Assembly: GCA_001247695.2 (NCBI GenBank)
Contig: LGRX02033547.1
Location: 1-51,059, forward strand
Length of the DNA stretch: 51,059 bases
Origin: Cymbomonas tetramitiformis
Lineage: Eukaryota > Chlorophyta > Pyramimonadophyceae > Pyramimonadales > Pyramimonadaceae
Reading direction: 5' to 3'
Below are positions 50,391-51,059 of the stretch, piece by piece (within the stretch, counting starts at the first letter, position 1; the number at the start of each line of letters is the position of its first letter). Made by a program: the position numbers and the translations under genes. Below the pieces are notes generated by a model. The model was not told where the DNA came from. It did not search any database and worked only from the letters and a program-made list of their open reading frames with translations.

Positions 50391-51059
50391 CTCATTAAGC
50401 TAATGAGACCTTTTGGTCAGTCCTCGAATTTCTCGGGTAAAACAGTCAAACATGTCATATGATGACAGTAGGTATCATACTAACTGTAAAAAAAATCGTA
50501 AAGGCCAGAAAGTTTGCAAAACTGCTCATTAGGCTAATGAGGCTTTTTGTTCAAGTTTGGGTCAGTCATCGAATTTCTCGGGTAAAACAGTCACACATGT
50601 CATATGATGACAGTAGGTATCATACTAACTGTAAAAAAAATCGTAAAGGCCAGAAAGTTTGCAAAACTGCTCATTAGGCTAATGAGGCTTTTTGTTCAAG
50701 TTTGGGTCAGTCATCGAATATTTCGGTTAAAACAGTCACACATGTCATATGATGACAGTAGGTATCATACTAACTGTAAAAAAAATCGTAAAGGCCAGAA
50801 AGTTGCAAAACTGCTCATTAGGCTAATGAGGCTTTTTGTTCAAGTTTCGGTCAGTCATCGAATTTCTCGGGTAAAACAGTCAAACATGTCATATGATGAC
50901 AGTAGGTATCATACTAACTGTAAAAAAATCGTAAAGGCCAGAAAGGTTGCAAAACTGCTCATTAGGCTAATGAGGCTTTTTGTTCAAGTTTGGGTCAGTC
51001 ATCGAATTTCTCGGGTAAAACAGTCACACATGTCATATGATGACAGTAGGTATCATACC
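50391..51059. repeat. 144-bp satellite with palindrome, running off right edge
   Basis: CTCATTAGGCTAATGAG recurs at 50525, 50670, 50814 and 50958 (first, CTCATTAAGCTAATGAG, at 50391), 144-145 bp apart except for the shorter first interval. Each unit also holds GTCATATGATGAC, a second short inverted repeat, and an A-run that varies by one base. At least 4.7 copies are visible. It lies within or beside an intron of the MYND gene. Confidence 0.93.

Overview
This window is nuclear DNA of a eukaryote, most likely an alga. The evidence is GT-AG introns with phase-matched exons, a chromodomain-bearing Ty3/gypsy retrotransposon, LTR-element remnants, many 33-172 bp minisatellites, and enzymes common in plants and algae (fructosamine-3-kinase, GH28). 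I cannot name the species. A green or streptophyte alga would fit, but that is inference.

Layout. 1-5.0 kb: a broken acidic gene (minus), then a two-exon transposase-like gene (plus) whose intron contains an antisense RING-finger gene. 5.0-9.5 kb: gene-poor, with a long inverted repeat and a 60-bp tandem array. 9.5-10.3 kb: an isoprenylcysteine-methyltransferase-like membrane protein with a probable transit peptide. 11.1-21.75 kb (minus): a complete fructosamine-3-kinase that I assembled from 15 very small exons (26-148 nt). Its introns hold six different minisatellites, which give many false ORFs. 22.7-23.8 kb: a two-exon FRAG1/DRAM/Sfk1-type membrane protein, head to head with the kinase. 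24.3-28.7 kb: a Copia LTR/primer-site remnant, then a gag-only LTR retrotransposon with a clear 5-bp target duplication and unequal LTRs. 31.6-34.0 kb: a three-exon secreted GH28 (polygalacturonase-fold) protein with two altered catalytic residues. 36.5-46.1 kb (minus): a large Ty3/gypsy chromovirus. 46.7-49.85 kb (minus): a three-exon gene joining a ParB-like domain to a degenerate beta-class DNA methyltransferase. 50.1-50.4 kb (minus): a terminal MYND zinc-finger exon. The right edge is a 144-bp satellite carrying a 17-bp palindrome.

The strongest signal is the concentration of phage-like DNA-methylation modules. The Ty3 polyprotein (2,713 codons) carries a Dam-type adenine-methylase domain (NPPY) between RNase H and integrase, and a C5-cytosine-methylase domain (PPC, ENP) after the chromodomain. 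Beside it lies the separate ParB-methyltransferase fusion, whose catalytic motifs have decayed. An element able to write two DNA marks while its chromodomain reads chromatin would be a self-contained epigenetic toolkit. The domains are seen in the sequence; their use is inference.
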